Positions 35,453 to 46,557 of a stretch of 64,000 bases of DNA are shown here, piece by piece (positions within the stretch are counted from its first letter, which is position 1; each line of letters opens with the position of its first letter). A model generated the notes under the pieces. It ran no database searches. It had not been told where the DNA came from and saw only the letters and a list, made by a program, of their open reading frames with translations. The translations under genes were made by a program, and so were the position numbers. Source of the stretch: Boswellia sacra (lineage: Eukaryota > Streptophyta > Magnoliopsida > Sapindales > Burseraceae); contig SNVD02006322.1 in NCBI GenBank assembly GCA_013180625.2, positions 124,001 through 188,000 on the forward strand. The letters run 5' to 3'.

Positions 35453-35924
35453 ATGTGATTCTATGTTTTATTGATTTTACAAAAATTGCATATGCATTTT
35501 TCATGACAATATCAAGTTCTTGCTTCCTTTTAGGCCTCAGTCACAAAGGAATATGGGATACCTCTTTCCTTTTTGTCCATCTTGATTTGGATGACTTTTT
35601 ATTTATTCTTGAAGGTTATCTTCAGCACATTGGTCTTTTTGTTATATGTTTGTAGCTTCAGTTGTTCTTTTTCTGATACTATTTAATTTGCTTATTGACA
35701 TGTCTACTATTATGATTGTTACAAAGAACTATTTATATCTCTTTTTAATTAAACACTCGCACAGATTATTTATTTCAATAGTGTATAATAAATCTAGGAG
35801 AGGAGCTATTTGTGTGTGTTGTATATGCCAAATTGGAGTATTGACAATCGTACAGGGTAGAAAAATAACAAAAAATAGTACTATTATGTTTCTTAAGGAG
35901 CAAAACCATATCTGTAATTACAAA

Positions 35925-36765
35925 GCCATATTTATCGATCAAAAATCGATAAATATTGTACAACACAAATTGGAATCATATTTATCGGTCAACAAGCGTC
36001 AAATATGATGAAATTAAAAAATTTAACCGTTAGCAGGATATATTTATCGGGCAAAAAGCGATAAATATGGCACAATTCAAAAAAGAATCATACTTATCGG
36101 TCAACAAGTGTCAAATATGATGAAATTCAAAAAATTTTACCGTTAGTGAGCCATATTTACCGGGCAAAAAGCGACAAATATGGTACAATAGAACGTGGAA
36201 TCATATTTATCGGTCAACAAGCGTCAAATATGATGAAATTTAAATAATTTAACCGTTGGTATGCCATATTTATCAGGCAAAAAGCGATAAATATGGTAGA
36301 ATTAAAATTGGAATCATATTTATCGGTCAAGAAGCGTCAAATATGGTAAATTTTAAAAAAATTGATCGTTACAAAGCCAATTTATCGGTCAACAAGCGTC
36401 AAATATGGTGAAATTTAAAAATTTTGACCGTTATGATGCCATATTTATCGGTCAAAAAGTGATAAATATGGTATAATATAATGTAGATTCATATTTATCA
36501 GACAAAAAGCGCCAAGTATGTTTAAATTTAAAAAATTGACCGTTGGCGTGCCATATTTATCGGACAAAAAGCGATAAATATAGTAGAATTAAAATTGAAA
36601 TCATAATTATCGGTCAAAAAGCGTCAAATATGGTGAAATTTAAAAAAATTGACCGTTACCATGCCTCGGTCAAAAAGCGATAAATATGGTACAATTCAAA
36701 AAATTTGACCGTTAGGAACCACTATATTTGTCGAAAAAAGTGACAAATATGTGATTTCTTAAACA
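35925..36765. repeat. Right subterminal hairpin-repeat array of the CACTA element
   Basis: About 15 units, spaced about 50-65 bp, contain forms of ccatatttatcg-gtcaaaaag-cgataaatatgg. Each has an inverted repeat of up to 12 bp around a short loop and can form a hairpin. Between units lies gaaatttaaaaaattgaccgtta. In CACTA elements such subterminal repeats are binding sites for the transposase accessory protein, so this is the likely role. Confidence 0.8.
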
Positions 36766-36769
36766 ATAT

Positions 36770-36917
36770 ATTACGGGTTATATTTGGCGCTTTTATGTGA
36801 CAAATATGATTGACACCATATTTGACCGACCGTCAAATATTGTCAAATATACCATATTTGGCGGTGCCATTGGTGGCGTTTTTATGACCGCCAAATATGG
36901 CATTTTTTCTTGTAGTG
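36770..36917 (-). repeat. Right terminal region of the CACTA element
   Basis: Read on the complement from 36917: CACTACAAGAAAAAATGCC, then atttggcggtc and ggcacc repeats. It mirrors the left end at 17576. The 3-bp flank is gct, unlike the left flank tat. Confidence 0.8.
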
Positions 36918-37186
36918 GCTTCAATTAACCAGCAGATGTCCATAGACATTTTCTTAATCATCAACATCCTAACTCTATTAAATCGTGCTTTATAGATTTT
37001 TACCAGAGCATTTTGAGGGAGCGAAGGGAAGCGTTTGTGAAGGGCTGGTAGAATGTTATCATTATCCATAAGAAAGAGAAGAGGAAAGATATTATCATAA
37101 ATATGTTGAGTTCGTTCTTCTCTTTGATCTGCACGCTTTAACCCTTTTTGGAAATGTTTTCTGCTTCCTTCTGAGTTTACCCTCAA
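36918..37186 (-). pseudogene. Unrecognised open stretch at the gypsy 3' side
   Basis: A minus-strand frame reading from 37186 down into the CACTA end has coding-like content (LHKRFPSLPQNALVKIYKAR, then FNRVRMLMIKKM). I do not recognise it. It lies downstream of the gypsy integrase and may be part of that element, cut by the CACTA border; its last 30 residues are CACTA sequence. Confidence 0.3.
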
Positions 37187-37773
37187 GCTTTTGATAAAAG
37201 CACAATACGAATATGGCTAATTCTAATCAAAACAACAAAGCAACCAAAAAAAAATTTAAATCAAAAATCGAAACACGAAAGAAAACAATAAAGCAAAATA
37301 ATTAAAATAAATCAAATCAGTTACAATGACACAGGACCCACCAAAGGAGTCTTCCCGAAGTGTAACCAAAGTCAATACGAAACAATAATTAAAATTAAAA
37401 ATAATCAAAAGCAAAGCAAATAAAACAAAATGCTTTAAAAGACTCTCCTAAACTTGAGAGACACATTGTCTGCAATGTGTATTCGACTGTCCTGTGGTCA
37501 CATAAAGGCATTGCAACGGTAATGGGCTGGGCTAGGTGGGCAGCTCTTGGCTTGAATGTTCAGATTGAAGTGCATTCTGTATTGGGCTGGAGCACGCACA
37601 TGCAAATTTCTCTTTTGAAATTTCTCCCAAGTTTGCTTTAGGCCTGTAGAAACTAACATAAAACAATTTTTTTTTTTAAATACAATAAACTAAAATGCAA
37701 TATTCAAACTTATGGGTTGCCTCCCAATCAGTGCTTTAGTTAAAGTCTTCAGCTGGACTTTTTCTTCTCCACT

Positions 37774-38930
37774 TTAATGCTCATCAAGAAGAATGATGGT
37801 TGTGTTGTTATCAAAGTTACCACCCATGTATGGTTTCAATCTTTGTCCATTAACTTTGCATGTGCCATTTTCTGGATGACTAATTTCAACAGCTCTATAA
37901 GGAAACACTTGCACAACTTTGAAAGGGCCTGTCCATTTTGACTTAAGCTTTCCTAGAAATAATCTCAACCTTGAGTTGTATAGAAGCACTTGTTGACCAG
38001 GTGAAAATCTTTTCTGAATGATGTGTTTGTCATGCCATTCCTTAGTACATTCCTTATAAATCTTTGCATTCTCATAAGCTTCATTGCAAAACTCATCCAT
38101 CTCATTCAATTGTAGCAATCGTTTCTCTCCTACATTTTTCAAGTCCATATTCAATGTCTTCATGGCCCAATATGCACGGTGCTCCAGCTCAACTGGTAGT
38201 TGTCATGCTTTTCCATAAACTAACCTATAAGGAGACATGCCTAAAGGTGTTTTGAAAGCTATCCTGTAAGCCCAAAAAGCATCATCTAACTTCCTGGCCC
38301 AATCCTTACGTGAAATTGCCACAGCCTTCTCAAGAATCAACTTTACTTCTCTGTTTGAAATTTCAACCTGCCCATTTGTCTGAGGATGATAGGCAAGGGC
38401 TTTCCTGTGGTTGACTCCATATTTGGATAGTAGTGCTTCAAACTGTTTGTTACAAAAATGTTTGCCTTCATCACTAATAATTGCCATTGGAGTGCCAAAC
38501 CGTGTAAAGATATTCTTCCTTAAAAAATTTAGCACCAACCTACCATCATTGGTTTGAGTTGCACTTGCTTCAATCCACTTGGACACATAATCAACAGTAA
38601 GGAGGATGAATTTGTTGTTGTAGGAAGATGGAAATGGGCCCATGAAAGCGATTCCCCAAACGTCAAACAATTTGACCTCTAGGATGCTTCTCAGTGGCTT
38701 TTCATTTCTCCTCGATATGTTCCCTATCCTTTGGCACCTGTCACAAGTAGCAACAAATTTATGAGCATCTTTAAACAAGGTGGGCTAATAAAAGCCTGAT
38801 TGAAGAACTTTAGCAGCTCTTCGTTGTCTTTCAAAGTGGCCACCACATTCAAGTGTATGACAATGCCTCAATATGTCTTCTATCTCCTCCTCTGGAACAC
38901 ATCTCCTCATTACTTGATCTACACAATGCC
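37774..38930 (-). pseudogene. pol: Gypsy integrase
   Basis: From about 38930 down: zinc-binding histidine region and CDRCQRIG (near 38735), then the catalytic core (38700-38250) with [12 protein letters not shown], the DYVSKWIEA block (first Asp), [15 protein letters not shown] (second Asp) and [16 protein letters not shown] (Glu). The C-terminal part (38163-37774) has FSPGQQVLLYNSRLRLFLGK and KWTGPFKV. A stop (38201-38203) and one near 38786 break the frame. This integrase would insert the element's DNA copy. Confidence 0.87.
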
Positions 38931-39023
38931 AGTAAAGAATTGGCTCCTCCCAATAGTAGTGCTTGACATCGGAAAAGAACTTCTTCTTTTGTTGGTAAGA
39001 AAGATCCGCGGGGATGATTTTTG

Positions 39024-40654
39024 CTATAAGAAAGTTAACAAAGTTTGCATACCATAGAAGAGTACAATTAGATGATAAACAAATAGTTTTTCATTGGGAA
39101 AGTCATCATCAATGGGAGATTGGTTCATCCCTAATTCTTCCGGTATTTCAAGCCTGGACAGATGATCAGCCACTAGGTTTTTAGTGCCTTTTTTGTCTCT
39201 GATCTCCAAATCAAACTCTTGAAGGAGTAAGACCCAACGAATGAGTCTCGGTTTAGCATCCTTCTTGGTCATAAGATATTTAATTGCATAATGATCAGTG
39301 TAAACAATTACCTTATTACCAATGAGATATGCATAGAATTTATCAAAAGCAAACACAATGGCAAGCAATTCTTTTTAAGTGGTGGCGTAATTGAGTTGAG
39401 CATCAGTAAGGGTTTTGCTGGAATAATAAATAATATGAAATACCTTGTTCTTCTACTGTCCTAAAACTGCTCCCACTATATAATCACTTGCATCACACAT
39501 CAATTCAAATGGTAGTTCCCAATATGGCACTACAACGATTGGTGCTGACACAAGCTTCTTCTTCAAGGTTGTAAATGCCTGTAAACAATCTGCATTAAAA
39601 ACAAAAGCGTTATTCTACACTAGCAAATTGGAAATAGGTTTTGAAATTTTTTAGAAATCTTTAATAAACCTCCTATAGAAACCTGCATGGCGAAGAAAAC
39701 TACGTACACCCTTCACTAATGTTGGCGGTGGCAACTTTTCAATGATTTCAATCTTGGCTCGATCAACTTTGATGCCTAAAGTAGAATTCCTATGTTCTAA
39801 AACAATCCTTTCTGTAACCATGAAATGGCACTTCTCCCAATTGAGCACTAAGTTAGTTTCTTCACATCTTATGAGAACTAACCTCAAATTTTCCAAGCAT
39901 TGATCAAAAGTTTCACCAAAGATAGAGAAATCATCCATGAAAATCTCAATGCTTCTTTCTACCATGTCAGAGAAAATAGCCATCATACACCTTTGAAATG
40001 TTGTTGGGGCATTACAGAGCCCAAAAAACATCCTCTTAAAGGTAAAAGTTCCATAGGGACAGGTAAATGTTGTCTTCTCTTGATCTTTTAGAGCAATAGC
40101 AATTTGATTATAACCAGAATACCCATTCAAAAAGTAATAATAGTCATGTCCAGCCAAACGGTCTAACATTTGATCAATGAAAGGTAAAGGGAAATGGTCT
40201 TTCCTAGTGGCCTTGTTCAGCTTTCTATAGTCAATGCAGATGCGCCACCCAGTGACAGTCCTAGTAGGAATCAACTCATTGTTCTCATTTTTCACAACTG
40301 TCATTCCTCCTTTCTTTGGTACCACTTGAATTGGACTTACCCAGGAGCTATCAGAAATTGGGTAAAATCACTCCTGCATCGAGCCATTTAAGAACCTCAA
40401 CTCAAACTACCTCTTTCATGCTTGGATTCAATCTCCTTTGTGCATCTACTGTTGGTTTGCTATCATCTTCCAATAAGATTCTATGCATGCACATGGAAGG
40501 GCTAATCCCTTTTAGATTAGATAATGTCCACCCTATTGCTGCTTTATGCTCTTTCAACACTCTGAACAACTTCTCTTCCTCTACACTAGATAACTCAGAT
40601 GAGATAATCACTGGAAGTGTAAATGACTCCTCTAAATATGCATATCTAAGGTGA
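39024..40654 (-). pseudogene. pol: Gypsy reverse transcriptase and RNase H
   Basis: RT blocks: VPKKGGMTVVKNENNE, RICIDYRKLNKATRKDHFPL, YSGYNQIAI, TFTCPYGTF and the active site FMDDFSIFG (about 39930). Motifs run to RFIKDF at 39655, then a stop. A gap with stops (39640-39370) covers the start of RNase H, and 39368-39024 carries the rest ([44 protein letters not shown]). Upstream (40611-40402) is the linker with a LKGISPSMCMHRI-type block. Stops make it a pseudogene. Confidence 0.88.
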
Positions 40655-40753
40655 CTAGGTAATTGTTTAAGCTTAAGAACTGGAAGAAGTTGTTCAATGG
40701 ATAGTAATGGCCTTGTAGGTCCTTGACCTAAAGGTTCATAATATTTTCTATTG

Positions 40754-41461
40754 TTAAGCCCAAAAGATCCAGTTCACATATTCTCTCACCTCACAATCAT
40801 TAAAATCATCACACAATTGAGAGTATACTAAGCTAATTTCCAAAGCATCTGAAGGTAAATTTCCATGTTTTAATACCATGTTATCTATATCATCAATGCG
40901 AAAATAATTCTCATTTTCATCTGGATATTTCATGGCATCAAAAACATTAAAGATTACCTCTTCTTCTTGAACGCGTAATCTTAATTCACCCTTTTGGACA
41001 TCAATTAAAGCTCTCCTTGTTGCTAAGAATGGTCTCCCAAGTATGATAGGAATCTCCCTATCCTCTTTCATATCAAGAACAATGAAATCAGCTGGGAAGA
41101 TAAATTTATCCACCTTGACTAGAACATCTTCAATAACTCCCCGTGGGTGTTTGATGGAGCGGTCAGCCAATTGTAGTGAAATTGTGGTAGGTTTTGCTTC
41201 ACCCAATCCAAGCTTCCTGAAAATAGACAAAGGCATTAAATTTATACTTGCACCTAAATCACACAAAGATTTTTCAAATATAGAATTGCCAATAGAACAA
41301 GGAATAGAAAAACTCCCCGGATCTTTTAATTTTTGGGGTAACTTTCTCTGCAAGATTGTACTGCATTCTTCAGTAAGTGCGACTGTCTCATAGTCTTCCA
41401 ATTTCCTTTTCTTTGACAGTATGTCATTCATGAATTTGACATAGCTCGGTATTTGTTCCAA
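40754..41461 (-). pseudogene. pol: Gypsy gag-pol protease region
   Basis: 235 residues: PSYVKFMNDILSKKRKLEDY, LPQKLKDPGSFSIPCSIGN, the aspartic protease site DLGASINLMP (about 41260), KPTTISLQLADRS and IILGRPFLATRRALIDVQKG. This is the retropepsin segment that cleaves the polyprotein. It is open here but cut from the gag and RT frames by stops. Confidence 0.87.
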
Positions 41462-41559
41462 GGCTTCAGCAAAAGGAATGTTGATGTGTAACTTCTTGAA
41501 AATTTCTAAACACTTGGAAAACTATTTGTCTAGCTTGCTCTTTTGCAGACGTTGAAGAA

Positions 41560-42943
41560 ATGGAATTCTGGGTGCTGGCTCTTTAGTGGTTTCTTTCTGA
41601 CCTTTAGGTATGTCCTCTATCTTTTCTGATGGAGTGTGCAACAGTTTCAATTGGATCATCATCATTGACCTCTATTAGCTTCTCAGTTCTCACCGGCAAT
41701 TGTAACTCTTTTTCACTTTTCAAGGTGATAGCCTTGCAATGTTCTTAGGATTCACTTCAGTTAAACTAGGTAAATTACCTTGTTGTTGACCTGATAAAGA
41801 ATTAGCAATCTGACTCACTTGAACTTCCAGATTTCTGATTTGTGCAGCTTGATTTTGGAAGTTGGTTTTGGTCTCATCCATGAACTGATTGGTCTTGCTT
41901 GCCATCTGGTTGATGTTATTCGTTAACTGACGGGTCGTATTTGCCAGTTGAGCCATTGCCTCTTATAGTGACGATTTATTTTCTGATGGTGGTTGTGCTT
42001 ATGGAGGTTTCAACACATTTTGGCTGTTCCATGAGAAATTAGGATGATTTTGCCAACCAAAATTATAAGTGTTGCTATAAGGGTTGTTTCTTGGGCGATT
42101 GTAATATACAAAGTTTGCTTGTTCTTCCTGCCCTGAAAATGGATTCCCTTCATTGCAATCATCACTTAAATAGTTTCCTTGACATAATTCACATATTACA
42201 GAGGGAGTATTGATTGCATTAATTGTCATATTATCGTTCTATAAATGTTTGGTAAGTACAGTCATTTGGGCTGACAAGGCAGCAACCTTATACACTCTAG
42301 CCACTTTCTTCTGCAGTACTCTTTCATTAGGCCATTAAGAATTATTTAGGGACATCTCATCTAGTAATGTGTAAGCTGCCTTCTGTGTCTTTTTCAGAAA
42401 TCCTCTACCAACTACTGCATCGAGCAAGGTTCTCGTAGAACCATTCAATCCATTATAAAAGTTTTGTACCTGTATCCACTTAGGCATGCCATGCTGAGGG
42501 CATTTGTTAAGCAACTGCTTGTACCGGTCCCATGCATCCTGAAGTGTCTCTCCCTCGGACTGAGCAAAATTTGAAATCTCAATCCGCATCTTTGCTGTCT
42601 TAGAAGCTGGAAAGAACTTTTCGAGAAATTTTTGAGTTAACTCATCCAAGTCGTTATGGAACCAGCAGGCAAGGAATTTAGTTAACTTTTTGCTTTATCC
42701 CTCAAGGAAAAATGGGAACAGCCTCAGGTGAACAGTATCATCTAAAACACCGTTAGATTTAGCAGTTTCACAGATTTTCAAAAAATTGCCTATGTGATCA
42801 TTGGGGTCTTCATGCGATAGCCCACTGAATGGTGAAGATTTGATCATCTGTATGGTTACTGGTGTGAATTCAAAATTGACCTGAATTGCTGGTTTCCTGC
42901 TGGCTTGATGAATACCAGTTACTGTTGGAAGAGCATAATCCAT
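41560..42943 (-). pseudogene. gag: Gypsy gag
   Basis: Pieces: 42943-42695 (FEFTPVTIQMIKSSPFSGLS, then EDPNDHIGNFLKICET), 42649-42335 (retrotransposon gag domain, with QSEGETLQDAWDRYKQLLNK and PQHGMPKWIQVQNFYNGLNG), 42229-41999 (CELCQGNYLSDDC zinc-knuckle relic, then NPYSNTYNFGWQNHPNFSW) and 41956-41720 (glutamine-rich coiled coil). It forms the particle coat. It is cut by stops at about 42690, 42333 and 41990. Confidence 0.87.
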
Positions 42944-43407
42944 AAGTGTACAGTTATCTTCATCTCTTTTTTTCTTTCTATTTCTTTGACAAGTGCGCTC
43001 AATTTCAGGATCAAGTTGAGTAGGTTCTCACTTCCAAATTTTCGCATACACCTGAAAAGAGTAATCAACAAATCAATACCACGAAATTTTTTTAATTTTT
43101 TATTATTATTATTATTATTTAATTATAGTAAGATACTAACTATAAAGGGTTAAAAGAGCAAGATAAAAAATTGAAATTCAAAAGTTTGACACTCTTTTTG
43201 GGATGAAATAATCAATTTACAAACTATGGGGACTAAAAAAACTAAAGCTATATATCGCACGAAAACTTGCACGCTTGCTGGACAGACGCTCGACACTTTT
43301 TTTTCAATAATTTATCACTCTTCAAACACAAAGGACATTAAATTACACTCAACATAAAAATTCAAGCTAAAACAGTGCTAAAGATTTCAATATCAATAAC
43401 AGGACAA

Positions 43408-43425
43408 TCTCCGGCAACTGCACCA
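43408..43425 (-). other. Primer binding site (tRNA-Asp type) of the gypsy element
   Basis: The complement reads TGGTGCAGTTGCCGGAGA, close to the TGGCGCC-type site with GTTGCCGG that primes many Athila/Tat elements. It lies six bases inside the LTR edge at 43432. Confidence 0.78.
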
Positions 43426-43431
43426 AAAACT

Positions 43432-44609
43432 TGTTGCATAAAATCGAAAGTATACGATATTGTGGACAAGTAATACAATAAGAATAAGAGTATCATCCCA
43501 CAAGGACTGTTGCTACTAGATACTGAAATTCTTGATAGAAGAAATTTATAATTAAAGATCTAGAGATCCGATTTCACCAAATTAATCAATTTAACTTCTC
43601 TGATTCACTTAACCAATGTTTATTCCTATTGTTGCCAATCGATTTCACTAATTTTGATTATTATTCTTTCTTAAGCAATAATAATATATATCAATAGATT
43701 AGAATTACATCTCTGTTTCATCTAATTCACTATCAGTACTCATTAAGCGCAAGAAATCATTTCAAGATTGCACAAATCATATTCATATCTCTATCTCACA
43801 TGATTTATAGCAAGATAATTACAGACTAATGTGAACATCACTTCTCAGTCTCAATCCACATCTCAATTCATGCAACAATTGGCCAAAAAATCACAAGCAT
43901 TAAGCATGTAATTAAATTGCTCAACAATATTGAAATAAACATCAATCAACCAAAATCAAGAGAAGTTAAACATCAAAATACGACTACATCTTCACCCTAG
44001 AAAATGGAAATTAGTTCATATTACAAATTACAAACAACACAAGTCTAAACATGTTTTTAAACATAAGTGAAAATAGGGACAGAAAAGAAACTAGATATGG
44101 AGTGTTGAATCGTTGATGATGAAGATGATACCTGTCCGATTTTTTCCTCTCCTTTGTAAGCATTCCTTTTCAAGTTCGAATCTTCTTCCCAGATCTACCT
44201 CTACTGACCTCTTCCTTTCTCTCCTCTCAGTCCAAAAAATATAAATCCCCCAACTGTCTTCCCTTCTCTTCCTTTTCCTTTCTTATCTCCAATCCTCTCG
44301 GCAAGAGAGGAAACATCTTCATTGCCCCCTATTGGATTCCACCCGATAGTGTTTTATTTCTTCCATTATGCATGTGGACGTGGACCAGCTTAAATTGATT
44401 CCCCCCAATTGCTTGGCAGACAACATAAAAAAAAAAAGGAATGACACAATGCCCCCACCAGAAGTTAAATGATAAAAATTTAGTAAACAACCCTACAACT
44501 TAAACAAACTTTGACAAAATTCATCAATCAAACACAAAAAAAAAGGGAAACAAACAAAAAAAACTTAAGATAAAAGATGAAAATAATGTATAAAAATTAG
44601 ACTTATCAA
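43432..44609 (-). repeat. 5' LTR of the gypsy element
   Basis: Bounded inside by the primer site (LTR end reads ..TATGCAACA) and outside by the point where hAT transposase coding stops (44610). The outer end reads TGATAAGTC on the element strand. Length about 1178 bp. No second copy was found for comparison. Confidence 0.72.
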
Positions 44610-44610
44610 C

Positions 44611-45334
44611 CATGTATCCTTTTTTTTTATTACTTACAGTCCACATATCAGTTGTTATTCCTATTCTACTCTTACAAGCATTCATCATCTTCATGGTCTT
44701 TTCCTTCTCAATATCATATATCTTAAAGACCACATTCTTTAAATTGTTTCTACTCATGGGAACAAACAATGGTTGAGCATAACACATTAACTCCCTAAAA
44801 GCCTCATACTCAACAAAAGAAAGAGGGAATTCATGCATTACAATCATTTTGGCCACCTTTTCCTTACAAACTCTTTTATAAAACGTCTCAACAACCATTT
44901 TTGATGAATTACTTCCATCTTGCTTCTTTTGAAAACTCAAGAATTGTTGCTTGTTTTTTACTCTTACAACTTCCTAAATGGCTTGCCAAGTGTTTGGTTC
45001 CATTTGTATGGTAACCAACCAATGCAGCTTTGCAATGGTTACAAATAGCTTTATGTCTGCTCTCAATAATTTCTTTTGTAAAATGTTCCTAGACCCAAGA
45101 CCATTTCATTGGTTAACAATCCTCTTTTCTCTTTGTGACACCACCTCGTGGTCTATGCCTACAAGTGCTACGATCAACTGGTGGCCGCATTTTCCCGCGT
45201 CCTGTTTGTGAATTTGTTGTAGATCCATCCTCAACCAAAACATCAACCACGTTGTCCTCATATTCTTGCTCCATTTTTGCTTCTATTAACATATCATCGT
45301 TATAAGTAGGTTGATCATTTCCATTGGATGTAGA
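44611..45334 (-). pseudogene. hAT transposase, N-terminal part
   Basis: The frame from 45334 begins MSTSNGNDQPTYNDD and reads an acidic region, then (after two stops near 45110) a BED-type zinc finger CNHCKAALVG..GTKHLASHLGSC (45040-44965). It continues into hAT sequence (QKKQDGSNSSKMVVETFYKR, KVAKMIVMHEFPLSFVEYEA) and SRIGITTDMWTVSNKKKGYM. The last block is the TSDMWT region ahead of the catalytic core. It stops at 44611, exactly at the gypsy LTR edge. Without the catalytic part it cannot function. Confidence 0.83.
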
Positions 45335-46039
45335 CATTATTTGTATATGACCTACAAAAATAAACCCCATTTATGCTACTAAAAAAGGGAATGGCAAAAG
45401 TATGAACAGATGGGAGATGACATGAATTTTTTTGTGAATTAGTCACATACAACTACAAAGTGAGGAAAGCATCCAGTCTAGATTATGACCAAAAGAAGGT
45501 ATCATAAGTCACAACACAAGTGAAGGGAAATAATGACTCGAACCTAGAGGTAAAACTGAAGTCATAACAGCACCCTAATAGCTTTTATTGACAAATAAAT
45601 TCAAACAAAGAACAATGAAGTACGAAATTATGGCAAACAATAAAAGAATTTCAAGAAAGCATTAAATATTAAGCTTATTTCTATTTGAGGTCAAAGTAGA
45701 GAGGAGAGACACTATGGCTACTGTGTTGAATAAATCGGATTTCATAAGTTGATAGAGAAAAGGAAGACGACGAATAGATCGGAGTAGAGTTCGTAAAACA
45801 TGGGTGTAGTTCAGGCGAAGCTCTCACCGTGGAGGCGAAGTCTGGAGAAGCTGTCACAGGCACAGGGCAGGTCTGGAGAAGCAGTGCAGATCAGGAGAGT
45901 AGTGCAGGTAAGGGGAGGCAGTGCAAGTCAAGACCCAGGCAGCTATGCCGCATGTGAAGTCTGAAGTGAAGCAAAGGACCCAGGTTAGGTTAGGCAAACG
46001 AAAGCAATGAGAGTGAAGGACTGAAGTAAAGGCTGAAAT

Positions 46040-46330
46040 GTGAAGTCTGAAATTTAGACATCCCTATGTTATCGAGTGTCAGATTCAGTCGAGTGTTATA
46101 TTTTATATTGTCGAGTGTCAGATTTTATATTATCGAGTGTCAAATTTCATGATGTCAGGTGTCGGATTTCATGATGTCGAGTGTCGAATTTTATATGTCG
46201 AGTATCAGATTTTGTGATGTCGGGTGTTGGATTTCATAATGTCGAGTGTCAGATTTTTTATTGTCAAGTGTTGGATTTCGTCGATATCGAGTGTCAGATT
46301 ACGTCGACTGTCAGATTTTATATTGTCTTA
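46040..46330. repeat. Minisatellite of about 23-25 bp in the hAT subterminal region
   Basis: About 11 copies of units like gtcgagtgtcagattttatatt with small changes (tttcatgat in some). Subterminal repeats in hAT elements bind the transposase, so this array may have that role. Confidence 0.8.
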
Positions 46331-46374
46331 AATTAAATAAATTAAATTAAATGTGTTTCTATATTTATTCCGAG

Positions 46375-46530
46375 CCAGTGCTAGGCCGAGGAGCCTAGTC
46401 CCTAGGCCCTGGCCGGCCCCGGGCGTTCCTTGGGATTCCTCTCCCTATCCCTGGCATTACTCCCTAGAAATCCGGGTAATTCCCTGACAAGACCAGGCCG
46501 GGGATCTGGGTACCCGACCCCGCCCGGGGG
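46375..46530. other. GC-rich subterminal block of the hAT element
   Basis: Strikingly GC-rich (runs such as ggccctggccggccccgggcg) in an AT-rich window. It has partly palindromic words that could fold. It lies between the minisatellite and the hAT end, and I see no coding frame. Confidence 0.55.
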
Positions 46531-46557
46531 TTTTTGCCATCCCTATTAGAGGTACAC

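Larger units (their letters stand above)
17576..36917 (+). mobile_element. Giant Pack-CACTA-like element with about 12 captured gene fragments
   Basis: The left end reads CACTACAAGAA (17576-17586) and the right end is its inverted complement, ttcttgtagtg (36907-36917), the terminal repeat typical of plant CACTA elements. Subterminal words are shared: atttggcggtc (17612; on the complement near 36893) and ggcgctttt (17691 and 36786). The 19.3 kb between them encode no CACTA transposase that I can see. Instead they hold fragments of about twelve unrelated cellular genes, with intron-like spacers kept and all on the plus strand. This fits DNA-level capture by a non-autonomous transposon. Reservation: the expected 3-bp target duplication is not seen (tat before, gct after), and a partial extra left end lies at 29.3 kb, so the region may combine more than one element. 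Confidence 0.75.
36918..44609 (-). mobile_element. Athila/Tat-like gypsy retrotransposon, 3' LTR missing
   Basis: Minus-strand order gag, protease, RT, RNase H, integrase is that of Ty3/gypsy elements. A 5' LTR of about 1178 bp (43432-44609, begins TGATAAGTC on its strand) is followed by a tRNA-Asp-type primer site. FMDDFSIFG in place of the common IDD.L, and the DLGASINLMP protease site, fit the Athila/Tat branch. No matching 3' LTR is found on the left; the element ends at or near the CACTA right border. It sits within a hAT transposase gene. Left edge is approximate. Confidence 0.82.
44610..46545 (-). mobile_element. hAT transposon, 5' half, interrupted by the gypsy element
   Basis: The right end is gggggtttttgccatcccta (to 46545), which on the complement reads TAGGGATGGCAAAAACCCCC, a hAT-like terminal repeat. 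Inside are GC-rich subterminal sequence (46375-46530), a minisatellite (46040-46330), a leader, and the start of a transposase. The left half is missing: the gypsy element breaks it at 44610 and nothing further left belongs to it. The right flank is copia sequence, so it inserted into a copia element. Confidence 0.78.

Noticed and set aside
35646..36008. Open frame of 120 residues at the CACTA right side
   Set aside because: No protein-like pattern, and it runs into the hairpin-repeat array.
35925..36765. CRISPR-like array
   Set aside because: Units are diverged, spacers are not unique, the host is a plant, and the array sits at a CACTA end.
17576..36917. Helitron as the agent of gene capture
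   Set aside because: Same-strand gene pieces fit a Helitron, but I see no TC start, no CTRR end with hairpin, and the ends are CACTA-type inverted repeats.
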